Positions 32,018-39,536 of a stretch of 40,914 bases of DNA are shown in pieces. Below the pieces are notes generated by a model. That model was given only the letters and a program-made list of their open reading frames with translations, was not told the origin of the DNA and did not search any database. How positions within the stretch are numbered: position 1 is the stretch's first letter; each line of letters starts with the position of its first letter. A program made the translations under genes and the position numbers. Source of the DNA: Candidatus Electronema sp. (GTDB lineage Bacteria > Desulfobacterota > Desulfobulbia > Desulfobulbales > Desulfobulbaceae); contig JAPEVH010000042.1 in NCBI GenBank assembly GCA_026645415.1, positions 1 through 40,914 of the forward strand, in the 5' to 3' direction.

Positions 32018-33238
32018 ATGAAACTGGGCATCAACGGTCTGGGCAGAATCGGAAAACTTTCACTCTGGCATCATGTTTCTCGGCAACATTTTTCAGAAAT
32101 TGTGGTTAATCTCGGCCGTCAGGTTGGCGGTGGTTTAGAAGATATCGCCGCTGTGATCGAAAAGGATTCCTCCTACGGCAGACTCTCTACCTACCTGCAT
32201 GGCCATAAGGGTGGCAGAGTGATTGAGAATCTGAATGAAGCCGCAGGAACAATGACCGTTAACGGAGTACCTCTGACAATACTGCGTGAGGCCCGTAACC
32301 CAAAAGATATTAAGTGGCAGGAGAACAACGTCCGTATCGTTGTAGATAGTACAGGCGTGTTTAAAGACCCAACTGCTGATGCGGATGCAAAGAACGGCTC
32401 AGTACGCGGTCATCTGCAAGCTGGAGCGGAAAAGGTCCTAGTTTCTGCACCCTTTAAAATTAAATCCAAAGGGTTGGATATGCCTGCTGATGCCATCACT
32501 ACGGTGATGGGTATCAACGATGATGATTACAAATCAGAGCAGCATTCGATTATTTCTGCGGCTTCCTGTACCACAACCTGTTTGTCCTATATGATCAAGC
32601 CGCTGCTCGATCATTTTGGCGCAGATCGAATGCTGACCGCCTCAATGGTCACAGTTCATGCTGCCACTGGTAGCCAGAAAGTTTTGGACAGCGTGCCAAG
32701 TGCTGGTGCTGCTGATCTACGCAAAAACCGTTCTATTCTTAACAATATCATTCTGACCACCACTGGTGCGGCCAAGGCTTTGGGGCTGGTTATCCCAGAG
32801 ATGAAAGGAATTGGTTTTATTGCAGAGTCAGTCCGTATTCCCACCTCAACTGGCTCACTGATCATCTTGGTGCTCAATCTTCAGGACGAGATGGAAAATC
32901 CGGTTAAGCGCGACCTGATCAACGGTATTTATCGTGATTATGCAGCCTCTTCCCAGTACCTGCAATACTCTGAAGAACAAAACGTTTCCTCAGACATTGT
33001 CGGCACCCCGCAAGCTGCTGCTCTGATCGAGGCCACCGAGACCCACACTCGTACTGCTTCGCTCAAAGTGCATCTTGATAACCTGAAAGGCTTTAACTTC
33101 GTGCCCGGCCAGACACCGGCCGTGCTAGAGGTTCCTGTTACCCAAGCGGTTATTTATGGCTGGTACGACAACGAGCTGGGCAGTTATACCAACATGCTCG
33201 GCGATTTGACAGTTTCTGTAGCCAATCAGATGGTTTGA
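32018..33238 (+). CDS. gap: Glyceraldehyde-3-phosphate dehydrogenase (long variant)
   Basis: The enzyme oxidises glyceraldehyde-3-phosphate to 1,3-bisphosphoglycerate. The Rossmann motif is GINGLGRIGKL (most have GFGRIGR), the catalytic Cys184 is in SAASCTTTCLS, and WYDNELGSYTNML ends the fold. At 406 residues it is about 70 longer than the usual 330-340, with extra sequence after the Rossmann start (QVGGGLEDIAAVIEKDSSYG) and before the end (SEEQNVSSDIVGTPQAAALI). This makes it a divergent type, and cofactor preference is not certain. AAAGGAG precedes the ATG. First gene of gap-pgk-tpiA-secG, 11 bases before pgk. Confidence 0.9.
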   Translation: MKLGINGLGRIGKLSLWHHVSRQHFSEIVVNLGRQVGGGLEDIAAVIEKDSSYGRLSTYLHGHKGGRVIENLNEAAGTMTVNGVPLTILREARNPKDIKWQENNVRIVVDSTGVFKDPTADADAKNGSVRGHLQAGAEKVLVSAPFKIKSKGLDMPADAITTVMGINDDDYKSEQHSIISAASCTTTCLSYMIKPLLDHFGADRMLTASMVTVHAATGSQKVLDSVPSAGAADLRKNRSILNNIILTTTGAAKALGLVIPEMKGIGFIAESVRIPTSTGSLIILVLNLQDEMENPVKRDLINGIYRDYAASSQYLQYSEEQNVSSDIVGTPQAAALIEATETHTRTASLKVHLDNLKGFNFVPGQTPAVLEVPVTQAVIYGWYDNELGSYTNMLGDLTVSVANQMV

Positions 33239-33249
33239 GGAGGTAGAGC

Positions 33250-34425
33250 ATGAAGACCATTCGTGATCTTGACTTGCAAGGGAAGCGGGTACTGATCCGG
33301 GTTGATTTCAACGTGCCTATGAATGAGCAGGGGGAAATCACCGATGATCTGCGTATCCGCACGGTGCTGCCAACGATTCAATATGCTTTAGAGCAGGGCG
33401 CAAAGGTCATTCTGGCCTCGCACATGGGGCGACCCAAGGGCAAGCGAGTGGAGAAGTATTCACTTGCCCCAATAGCGAAGCGTTTGGCGGAACTGACTGA
33501 CAAAGAGGTGAAACTGGCTCCAGACTGTGTTGGTCCAGAAGTGGAAGCCTTGATGTCTACATATGTTGGCAACGGCTACGTTTTGCTAGAAAACCTCCGC
33601 TTTTACGCTGGCGAAGAAGCCAATGACCCAGAATTTTCTAAAAAGCTGGCTGCATTAGCTGATGTCTATATCAATGATGCCTTTGCCGTTTCGCATCGGG
33701 CACATGCCTCAGTAGCTGGAATAACCAAGTATATTTCTGAGAAAGCTGCTGGACTGCTTCTGCACAAGGAGCTGGATTATTTCCACCGGGCTATTGATGC
33801 ACCCCAGCGGCCTTTGGTCGCCATTGTTGGCGGTGCCAAGGTCTCCAGTAAGCTCCAAGCCTTAAACCGGATGCTGGACAAGGTCGATAAAATACTGATC
33901 GGTGGGGCAATGGCCAACACCTTTCTGAAGAGCCAAGGATTGGCGGTCGGAGCTTCTAAAGTTGAGGACGATCTCTTGGACAGTGCCTGTCAAGTTTTGG
34001 CTGATGCCAAGGCTAAGGGAGTCAAGGTTTATCTGCCGGTAGATGTGATTGCTGCTGACCGATTCGCCCCGGATGCTATCTGCAAGCAAGTAACGGTGCA
34101 GGATATTCCCGAAGGCTGGATGGCTTTGGACATTGGCCCGGCCTCAGTGCTCTGCTTTTCGGCAGTGCTGGCCGATGCCAAGACCATTGTCTGGAATGGC
34201 CCGATGGGTGCCTTTGAGATGGATGCCTTTGCCCGTGGCACTATGGCTCTTGCGCACACCGTGGCCTCGTCGCACGCCCTCAGCATTACCGGCGGCGGTG
34301 ACTCCAACGCAGCGGTGATGCAGTCTGGTGAGGCGGATAATATTTCCTATATGTCCACCGGCGGAGGAGCCTTTTTGATGCTGATGGAAGGCAAGGTACT
34401 GCCCGGTGTGGCGGCGTTGGAATAA
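33250..34425 (+). CDS. pgk: Phosphoglycerate kinase
   Basis: The 391-residue enzyme makes ATP from 1,3-bisphosphoglycerate. It shows KRVLIRVDFNVPMN, ASHMGRPKG, LLENLRFYAGEEAND, NDAFAVSHRAHAS, VAIVGGAKVSSK, WNGPMGAFEMDAFARGT and SITGGGDSNAAV. GAGGAGG precedes the ATG. Length is normal. At the C-terminus it reads GGAFLMLMEGKVLPGVAALE, where most have FLELLEG. Two further fragments of a pgk tail, both with FLELM, lie downstream at 34826-34848 and 35419-35471, so the end of this gene has been copied or recombined. Confidence 0.96.
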   Translation: MKTIRDLDLQGKRVLIRVDFNVPMNEQGEITDDLRIRTVLPTIQYALEQGAKVILASHMGRPKGKRVEKYSLAPIAKRLAELTDKEVKLAPDCVGPEVEALMSTYVGNGYVLLENLRFYAGEEANDPEFSKKLAALADVYINDAFAVSHRAHASVAGITKYISEKAAGLLLHKELDYFHRAIDAPQRPLVAIVGGAKVSSKLQALNRMLDKVDKILIGGAMANTFLKSQGLAVGASKVEDDLLDSACQVLADAKAKGVKVYLPVDVIAADRFAPDAICKQVTVQDIPEGWMALDIGPASVLCFSAVLADAKTIVWNGPMGAFEMDAFARGTMALAHTVASSHALSITGGGDSNAAVMQSGEADNISYMSTGGGAFLMLMEGKVLPGVAALE

Positions 34426-34811
34426 TTGTACAGGAGGAACTACAATGGAAGATTTGCCGACAAGCGAGACAGAGCTTATCGCCGAGGCTAGGAGGCTCAT
34501 TGCCTTGCTGACTGACAACCCAAAGTTTGCCGGTGCGCCGGTTTCAGCAGCCGAGCTGCGTAAGAGGTTGGACAAATTTATCGCCGCAAGAAATGCGGAG
34601 GCAGCATCGCAAGTTGCGGTGATCCAAGCAACAGCCGCCGCAGAAAAGGCATTAAACGAGCTGCTTGATGCTGGGCGCAGACCGGTGAAACCGGAAGCAG
34701 ATAGCAGATTGCCGACACAACCAATTCTATGGAATTGACGCAAGCAGTTCTTTCGGAGGAAATATGACCAAAACACCGCTGATCGCAGGCAACTGGAAAA
34801 TGTATCTGAAT
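34373..34811 (+). repeat. Direct repeat copy A (pgk tail, 97-aa gene, tpiA head)
   Basis: This approximately 440-base segment recurs at 35419-35857, offset by exactly 1046 bases. The 97-aa gene core differs at only 4 of 294 bases. The pgk tail differs at about 11 of 64 bases and the tpiA head diverges quickly past codon 14. The repeats enclose the TA pair. Confidence 0.85.
34445..34738 (+). CDS. Helical protein of unknown function, copy 1 (97 aa)
   Basis: CAGGAGG, seven bases before the ATG, fixes the start. The 97-residue product begins MEDLPTSETELIAEARRLIA and continues as one long alanine-rich helix (FIAARNAEAASQVAVIQATAAAEKALNELLDAG) ending in a short proline-containing tail. This reminds me of small helical proteins annotated hypothetical, starting LP-x-SE-x2-LI-x2-A and NP-x-P-x-(V)S, in mobile or repetitive contexts. 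No function is known. It sits between pgk and a truncated tpiA start. Its protein is identical to copy 2; the four base differences are silent, so it is either recently copied or strongly conserved. Confidence 0.72.
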   Translation: MEDLPTSETELIAEARRLIALLTDNPKFAGAPVSAAELRKRLDKFIAARNAEAASQVAVIQATAAAEKALNELLDAGRRPVKPEADSRLPTQPILWN

Positions 34812-34874
34812 CGCGCCAAGGGGCGGTGCCTTCTTGGAGCTGATGGAAGGAAGAATCCAAGCGCAAGATGCTGA
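34764..34874 (+). pseudogene. Truncated tpiA head
   Basis: ATG 34764, after TTCGGAGGAA, gives MTKTPLIAGNWKMYLNR, matching the start of the real tpiA (MTRIPLIAGNWKMYLTR). After 17 codons similarity ends and the frame runs on to TGA 34872-34874 through a scrap of pgk tail (34826-34848, in another frame GAFLELMEG). It keeps a good ribosome site, so a 36-residue nonsense peptide may be made. Confidence 0.85.
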
Positions 34875-34899
34875 CCAATCTGCACGGAGGACAAAGGCC

Positions 34900-35100
34900 A
34901 TGCTGACCGCTGAAGAAATAAAAAAGAGCATCATCCAGCTCCCTGAGAAGGAATACAGAAAGCTGCGAAAATGGTTTTCAGAGAGAGACTGGGAAGAATG
35001 GGACAAAAAGATTGCGCAGGATACGCAGGCAGGCAGGTTGGATTTTCTTGCTGAAGAAGCGGCGCGTGAGAAGAAAAGCGGTATGTTGCGCAATCTCTGA
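34900..35100 (+). CDS. Antitoxin of a RelE/ParE-like pair
   Basis: GGAGG lies nine bases before ATG 34900. The 66-residue product reads MLTAEEIKKSIIQLPEKEYR, then KLRKWFSERDWEEWDKKIAQ, then LDFLAEEAAREKKSG. This TVEEI-x5-LP-x2-EY-x2-L-x2-WF pattern is typical of small antitoxins coupled to RelE/ParE-type toxins; the DFLxEEA motif near the end is the toxin-binding helix. The TGA stop and the toxin ATG share one base. The frame is open upstream into the pgk scrap, but the ribosome site favours this start. Confidence 0.7.
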   Translation: MLTAEEIKKSIIQLPEKEYRKLRKWFSERDWEEWDKKIAQDTQAGRLDFLAEEAAREKKSGMLRNL

Positions 35101-35360
35101 TGCACAAAACAACAGCACGTTTCTGGAAATGTTTTGACCATCTTTCGCCAAGTGCGCAGGATTTGGCGAGAAACAATTTTTCGCTGCTGAAAGATGATCA
35201 GAGTCACCCCTCGCTGCATTTCAAGAAGGTCGGCAAATTTTGGTCTGCACGGATTGGCATGGCGCATCGCGCCTTGGCCTGTGAAGATGGCGATGATTTC
35301 ATCTGGGTCTGGATTGGAACCCATGATGAATACATGAAGATGATAAAGCAAGGGACGTAG
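35100..35360 (+). CDS. RelE/ParE-like toxin
   Basis: The 86-residue protein begins MHKTTARFWKCFDHLSPSAQ, has HPSLHFKKVGKFWSARIGMA and RALACEDGDDFIWVWIGTHD, and ends EYMKMIKQGT. This HPSLxFKKV, WSxRxGxxxRAL, WxWIGxHxEY pattern is shared by toxins of the RelE/ParE fold next to antitoxins of the above type. Such toxins either cut ribosome-bound mRNA or hit gyrase; which is unknown. It is intact and overlaps its antitoxin by one base. It lies inside the glycolytic operon and in the same direction, so it could be transcribed from the gap promoter. Confidence 0.7.
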   Translation: MHKTTARFWKCFDHLSPSAQDLARNNFSLLKDDQSHPSLHFKKVGKFWSARIGMAHRALACEDGDDFIWVWIGTHDEYMKMIKQGT

Positions 35361-35418
35361 GCGTTACACAGTTCTTTTGGAGGAGAAGATGTGTCTGACC
35401 TGCGTGGATGCAGTGTAT

Positions 35419-35471
35419 TCTTGGAGCTGATGAAAGGGAAGGTTTTGCCGAAAATGGCGGCGTTGGAATAA
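35419..35471 (+). pseudogene. Detached pgk C-terminal fragment
   Basis: In frame from about 35419 this encodes FLELMKGKVLPKMAALE and a TAA at 35469-35471, against FLMLMEGKVLPGVAALE in the intact pgk. Nothing of pgk precedes it. It is a recombination scar at the left edge of repeat copy B. Confidence 0.8.
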
Positions 35472-35490
35472 TTGTGCAGGAGGAGCTACA

Positions 35491-35784
35491 ATGGAAGATT
35501 TGCCGACAAGCGAGACAGAGCTTATCGCCGAGGCTAGGAGGCTCATTGCCTTGCTGACTGACAACCCGAAGTTTGCCGGTGCGCCGGTTTCAGCAGCCGA
35601 GCTGCGTAAGAGGTTGGACAAGTTTATCGCCGCAAGAAATGCGGAGGCAGCGTCGCAAGTTGCGGTGATCCAAGCAACAGCCGCCGCAGAAAAGGCATTA
35701 AACGAGCTGCTTGATGCTGGGCGCAGGCCGGTGAAACCGGAAGCAGATAGCAGATTGCCGACACAACCAATTCTATGGAATTGA
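35491..35784 (+). CDS. Helical protein of unknown function, copy 2 (97 aa)
   Basis: The protein is identical to that of 34445-34738, with silent changes at four third-codon positions. It has the same CAGGAGG site. It lies 25 bases before tpiA, as copy 1 lies 25 bases before the truncated tpiA. The original order was probably pgk, this gene, tpiA. Confidence 0.72.
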   Translation: MEDLPTSETELIAEARRLIALLTDNPKFAGAPVSAAELRKRLDKFIAARNAEAASQVAVIQATAAAEKALNELLDAGRRPVKPEADSRLPTQPILWN

Positions 35785-35809
35785 CGCAAGCAGTTCTTTC
35801 GGAGGAAAT

Positions 35810-36565
35810 ATGACCAGAATACCGCTGATCGCAGGCAACTGGAAAATGTATTTAACCCGTACTGAGGCGGTTGCTCTGGCCTCGGCCGTGGCTGCGGCGA
35901 CTCAAGGGCTAACGGATCGTGAAGTGATGATTGCCCCGCCGTTCACTGCCTTAGCTGCGGTCAAAGAGGCCGTGGCTAGTTCGCCGGTCAAAGTGGCGGC
36001 TCAAAACGTGGGCTGGGAAAAAGAAGGGGCCTTTACTGGCGAAGTCTCGCCGCCTATGCTCTTAGATGCTGGTATAGAAATGGTCATCATTGGCCATTCT
36101 GAGCGCCGGCATATTTTTGGCGAAGACAACTCGATGATTAATCGACGCTTGCGGGCTGCCTTGCAGTTTGCCTTAATGCCGATTCTCTGTATTGGTGAGA
36201 CCTTAGCAGAGCGTGAGGCAGGTAATACCTTCAATGTTCTTGAAGAACAGCTCACCCAAGGTTTGGCCCAAATAACCGCAGAGCAAATGAGTAACGTTGT
36301 AGTCGCCTATGAGCCAGTTTGGGCGATTGGTACGGGTAAGACTGCTACCGATGCCCAGGCGCAAGAGGTTCATGCTTTTATTCGGGAGCTGTTAGCCCGT
36401 TCCTATGAAAAAACACTTGCCGACTGTATTAGAATACTGTATGGTGGCTCGGTCAAACCTGAGAATGTTGATAGCCTGATGGCCCGGCCGGATATTGATG
36501 GTGTGTTAGTAGGCGGCGCGTCACTCAATGCTACAACTTTTGAGCGGATTATTTATTTTCGATGA
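35810..36565 (+). CDS. tpiA: Triose-phosphate isomerase
   Basis: The 251-residue TIM barrel interconverts dihydroxyacetone phosphate and glyceraldehyde-3-phosphate. PLIAGNWKMY carries Asn and the catalytic Lys, IIGHSERRHIFGE the catalytic His, VVAYEPVWAIGTGKTA the catalytic Glu (in YEPVWAIGTG), and LYGGSVKPENVD the phosphate loop. TTCGGAGGAA precedes the ATG. Length is normal. The ATG of secG overlaps its stop by four bases. Its head is the one copied at 34764. Confidence 0.97.
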   Translation: MTRIPLIAGNWKMYLTRTEAVALASAVAAATQGLTDREVMIAPPFTALAAVKEAVASSPVKVAAQNVGWEKEGAFTGEVSPPMLLDAGIEMVIIGHSERRHIFGEDNSMINRRLRAALQFALMPILCIGETLAEREAGNTFNVLEEQLTQGLAQITAEQMSNVVVAYEPVWAIGTGKTATDAQAQEVHAFIRELLARSYEKTLADCIRILYGGSVKPENVDSLMARPDIDGVLVGGASLNATTFERIIYFR

Positions 36566-37080
36566 CAACACTGCTGATTATAATTCACATTCTGGTCTGC
36601 CTCTTCCTCGTTGCGATTGTCTTGCTTCAGCATGGCAAAGGGGCTGATATTGGTGCCACCTTTGGCGGCTCAAGTCAGTCTTTATTCGGAAGTGAAGGGC
36701 CGGTGCCGCTACTAAATAAGATCACCACGTTTTCCGCAATTGTCTTTATGGGCACTTCGGTGACGTTGGCTTATATTTCTGCGCATAAAAGCAGTGGCTC
36801 TGTTATGAGCACTCTACCGACAAAAGAGGCTGCTGCACCGGTAAAGAAGGAACAGCCAATAACGATTCCTATGCCAACAACAGAACAGCCGCCTGCTGAG
36901 ACGGGAAAGACTGAACCTGTTGCGACGAGCAAGGAAGCTGAGACAACTACAACTGCGCCAACACCAAGTCCAGCAGTACAAGAAGAGTCAGTGCCGCAGA
37001 CAGAATCTCAACCTGATGTACCGGCTCCTGCCGCTAAAGAAGTAAAAACAGAGCAGCAGGCGGCAGAGACCAAGAAATAA
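36562..37080 (+). CDS. secG: Preprotein translocase subunit SecG with long tail
   Basis: Residues 1-75 are SecG: membrane helix LLIIIHILVCLFLVAIVLLQ, the cytosolic loop HGKGADIGATFGGSSQSLFG, then a second helix TFSAIVFMGTSVTLAYIS. SecG aids SecYE during Sec export. Residues 85-172 are an added tail rich in Pro, Thr, Glu and Ala (repeated TE-x-PPAE, TTTAPTPSPA, VPAPAAKEVKTE) with no fold; SecG is usually 75-130 residues. The tail faces the periplasm if both helices insert normally. The ATG overlaps tpiA, the common tpiA-secG order. The tRNA-Leu follows after 11 bases. Confidence 0.9.
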   Translation: MTTLLIIIHILVCLFLVAIVLLQHGKGADIGATFGGSSQSLFGSEGPVPLLNKITTFSAIVFMGTSVTLAYISAHKSSGSVMSTLPTKEAAAPVKKEQPITIPMPTTEQPPAETGKTEPVATSKEAETTTTAPTPSPAVQEESVPQTESQPDVPAPAAKEVKTEQQAAETKK

Positions 37081-37091
37081 ATTTTTTTAGT

Positions 37092-37177
37092 GCCGAAGTG
37101 GTGGAATTGGTAGACACGCTATCTTGAGGTGGTAGTGGAGTTTCTCTGTGCCGGTTCGAGTCCGGCCTTCGGCACCA
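37092..37177 (+). tRNA. tRNA-Leu(GAG)
   Basis: The 86-nt gene has acceptor arms GCCGAAG / CTTCGGC, discriminator A and an encoded CCA, a D arm with GGAATTGGTAGACACGC, an anticodon stem CTATC / GGTAG with loop TTGAGGT (anticodon GAG), a long variable arm as in class II tRNAs, and the T arm CCGG-TTCGAGT-CCGG. Its 3' end is the likely attachment site of the integrase island that follows. Confidence 0.95.
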
Positions 37178-37213
37178 TATCATAGTTCAGTAACGTCCAT
37201 TGACGTATCATAT

Positions 37214-37247
37214 AGCCCGCAACCTTAACAGGTTAGCGGGTTTTTCT
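37214..37247 (+). terminator. Terminator after tRNA-Leu
   Basis: CCCGC-AACCT (37216-37225) pairs with AGGTT-A-GCGGG (37230-37240) and is followed by UUUUUC. It ends the gap-pgk-tpiA-secG-tRNA transcript. Confidence 0.8.
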
Positions 37248-37301
37248 TTGCCTTTCCTTCCGTTTTCGTCCAAAAAAGTGCGTTGACTTCCGCTGCATGA
37301 A

Positions 37302-37361
37302 GCGGGTATAACTGCGGGTAACTGACAAAGGAAACAACGTACCCTTTGCGTACCCGTACCC
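37302..37361. repeat. Cluster of GGGTA/TACCC boxes before the integrase
   Basis: GCGGGTA occurs at 37302 and 37314, and GTACCC at 37339, 37350 and 37356 in the opposite sense. Five short boxes in 60 bases look like arm-type binding sites of the integrase or of its regulator. Confidence 0.4.
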
Positions 37362-37380
37362 ACCTGTTGGAAGCCGCACC

Positions 37381-38586
37381 ATGTCAAAACTTACCGCTGT
37401 TCAAATCCGTCAAGCCAAGCCGAAAGACAAGCCCTACAAGCTGCCCGACGGTCAGGGCCTTTATTTTCATGTCGCCGAGTCTGGAAAAAGCACATGGCGT
37501 TACCGTTTCAGAGTGGACGGCAAGGAGTCAACCTGCGTTCTGGGGGAATACCCCGACATGAGCCTTGAGCAGGCGAGAAAAGCAAGAGCTGAGGCGCGTG
37601 AGCAGGTCAAGGCGGGGAAAAATCCCTCGCATGAGCGGCAGAAAGAGAAGCAGGCGGTCATTGAGCAGCAGAAAGCGGAGCAGGCAGCGGCGGCGAACAG
37701 CTTTGAGGCCGTGGCCCGCGAATGGATGGAGCGGCAGCAGGAGCGGTGGAGCAGGAGCCATGCCAGAGCTGTTTTGGGCACGTTGGAACGCGATGCCTTC
37801 CCCTCTCTTGGAGGCTGCCCTGTTGATGCGGTCACGCCGCCGATGGTTCTTGAGCTTTTGAAGAGCATTGAAAACCGGGGAGCCTTGGAGATCGCCCGCA
37901 AGCTGCTGCAACGAATGAACGCTGTATTTCGTTATGCAGTGCAGAGCGGCAAGGCAACCTATAACCCGGCTGCTGACATGCAGGGAGTCTTAAAAAGCCG
38001 CAAGGTCGTTCACCGGGCCGCGCTGTCCGGCGATGAGCTGCCGGAGTTCATGCAGGCCCTTATGCGGGCGGATATTGACATAGCCACGAAACTTGCCTTG
38101 CAGTTCACCATCCTCACAGCGGCCCGGAGCGGTGAGACGCGGGGGGCGACATGGGCGGAGATCAGCCTTGACGCGGCCTTGTGGCGCATACCCGGCGAAA
38201 GGATGAAGATGGACAGCCCGCATACGGTGCCCCTGTCACGGCAGGCGGTGGCCGTCCTTGAGCGGGCGGGCAGGCTCTACGGCAAGGAAGGGCTGATTTT
38301 CCCCGGCAGGGACGGCGTGAAGCTGCTTTCTGAGAACACCATGCTCTATGCCCTGTACCGCATGGGCTACCATTCACGGGCAACTGTGCATGGCTTCCGG
38401 GCCGTCTTCTCCACTATGGCGAACGAGAAAGGCTTTGACGGCGACGTGATTGAAAAGGCCCTTGCCCATGAGCAGCGCAACAAGGTGCGGGCGGCCTATC
38501 ATAGAAGCGAATATTTGGAGCAGCGGCTTGAGCTGATGCAATGGTGGGGAAATCTATTGCAGGAGATGGAATATGATGTTCTCTAA
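37381..38586 (+). CDS. Tyrosine-type site-specific integrase (P4/DUF4102 type)
   Basis: The 401-residue protein has the N-terminal DUF4102 arm-binding domain (KLTAVQIRQAKPKDKPYKLPD, GLYFHVAESGKSTWRYRFR), a core-binding domain, and the catalytic domain with LTAARSGETRGATW (Arg), HTVPLSRQA, HGFRAVFSTMAN (His-x-x-Arg) and LAHEQRNKVRAAYHRSEY (final His and Tyr). All catalytic residues appear present, so it is probably active. Base composition is richer in G/C than the operon before it. It lies 204 bases after a tRNA-Leu, the classic position for an island integrase. Confidence 0.93.
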   Translation: MSKLTAVQIRQAKPKDKPYKLPDGQGLYFHVAESGKSTWRYRFRVDGKESTCVLGEYPDMSLEQARKARAEAREQVKAGKNPSHERQKEKQAVIEQQKAEQAAAANSFEAVAREWMERQQERWSRSHARAVLGTLERDAFPSLGGCPVDAVTPPMVLELLKSIENRGALEIARKLLQRMNAVFRYAVQSGKATYNPAADMQGVLKSRKVVHRAALSGDELPEFMQALMRADIDIATKLALQFTILTAARSGETRGATWAEISLDAALWRIPGERMKMDSPHTVPLSRQAVAVLERAGRLYGKEGLIFPGRDGVKLLSENTMLYALYRMGYHSRATVHGFRAVFSTMANEKGFDGDVIEKALAHEQRNKVRAAYHRSEYLEQRLELMQWWGNLLQEMEYDVL

Positions 38587-38608
38587 GTTGATAACAAGGA
38601 GATAAACG

Positions 38609-39340
38609 ATGCCTGACGGAAGTTGTGCGTGTTGTTCGATATGGGTCCACGGCCCAGGGGAAGCATACAAGCGGCATCGCCCCGATCCAAGTTCTTTCAC
38701 GGAATGTCATCGTTGGCCTTCTGTTTTTGCTGGAACTCTCCCGGACAGAATATTTACTGATGCTGAAGAAACAGCTATTATTGCATTGATGGATGAAAAC
38801 GCATTGAACGGCATAAAAATTGCTGCTAATCACTTTTTAATGCGGAGGAAATATTATGGCGAGACTACGATAAATGAGCTTAATGAAAAACTCTTTCGGG
38901 CTGGAAAACATGCTGCGGAACTCGCCAAACTTCTTGAAGACAAGAAACTTCTTGCTCACCTGCAAAACACAATTCATGCCCAATTTGGTTATGAGTCAGC
39001 CGCAAAACAAAGTGACGGCGGCGGTACAAATGCAAAGTCAGTACTTTTGCCTTATCTCTACTCTATCATAATGGCTGCCGAATCGCTTAAGAAGCATCAG
39101 AGTCGAACAGGACGGCGGAAAGGTCAAGCAAGAATAGCGGAGCATATTCTTATTGAATCCTTTTATGATGAATGCATTTTCTTTGGTCAACGGCCAACTA
39201 ACAACCCGAACGGAATACTTCAGAAGTTGCTTGCGATATTAAACAGACCGCTTGAGCTGGGCGGAACGCTGCCCGGTATCGTGCGGCAGGTAATAAACGA
39301 AAGAAAGGACAAAAAACATCCCTTGAAGCCTAACATGTAG
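38609..39340 (+). CDS. Unknown island protein (243 aa)
   Basis: AAGGAGA, six to seven bases before ATG 38609, supports the start, 22 bases after the integrase. The N-terminus has cysteines in MPDGSCACCSIWVHGPG, then a mixed helical region (DENALNGIKIAANHFLMRRK, TINELNEKLFRAGKHAAELAK), then SLKKHQSRTGRRKGQARIA and a C-terminal LPGIVRQVINERKDKKH. I recognise no family. Base composition drops from the GC-rich integrase to an AT-richer gene, so the island is a mosaic. It ends at a strong terminator. Confidence 0.6.
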   Translation: MPDGSCACCSIWVHGPGEAYKRHRPDPSSFTECHRWPSVFAGTLPDRIFTDAEETAIIALMDENALNGIKIAANHFLMRRKYYGETTINELNEKLFRAGKHAAELAKLLEDKKLLAHLQNTIHAQFGYESAAKQSDGGGTNAKSVLLPYLYSIIMAAESLKKHQSRTGRRKGQARIAEHILIESFYDECIFFGQRPTNNPNGILQKLLAILNRPLELGGTLPGIVRQVINERKDKKHPLKPNM

Positions 39341-39395
39341 AAATAACTGCTGATAAAAACTCAGCACAGCATTTCGTAAAGAAGTATGCATAGCT

Positions 39396-39427
39396 GCCCG
39401 CTATTACAGCAATAGCGGGCTTTTTTT
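39396..39427 (+). terminator. Terminator of the integrase-unknown transcript
   Basis: GCCCGCTATT and AATAGCGGGC pair perfectly around ACAGC and are followed by UUUUUUU. Confidence 0.9.
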
Positions 39428-39536
39428 GTCTTTTTTCGCCGGACAGTTTTTATCATTAGTTTTTCTGTAAAAACAGGATCATAATGCTTGCATCAGGAAT
39501 AAAATACAAACAACTATCTTGCAAAGGAGCAACTGT

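Larger units (their letters stand above)
35419..35857 (+). repeat. Direct repeat copy B (pgk tail, 97-aa gene, tpiA head)
   Basis: Second copy of the 34373-34811 segment. Here the right end runs into the complete tpiA, while the left end is the orphan pgk fragment. Confidence 0.85.
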
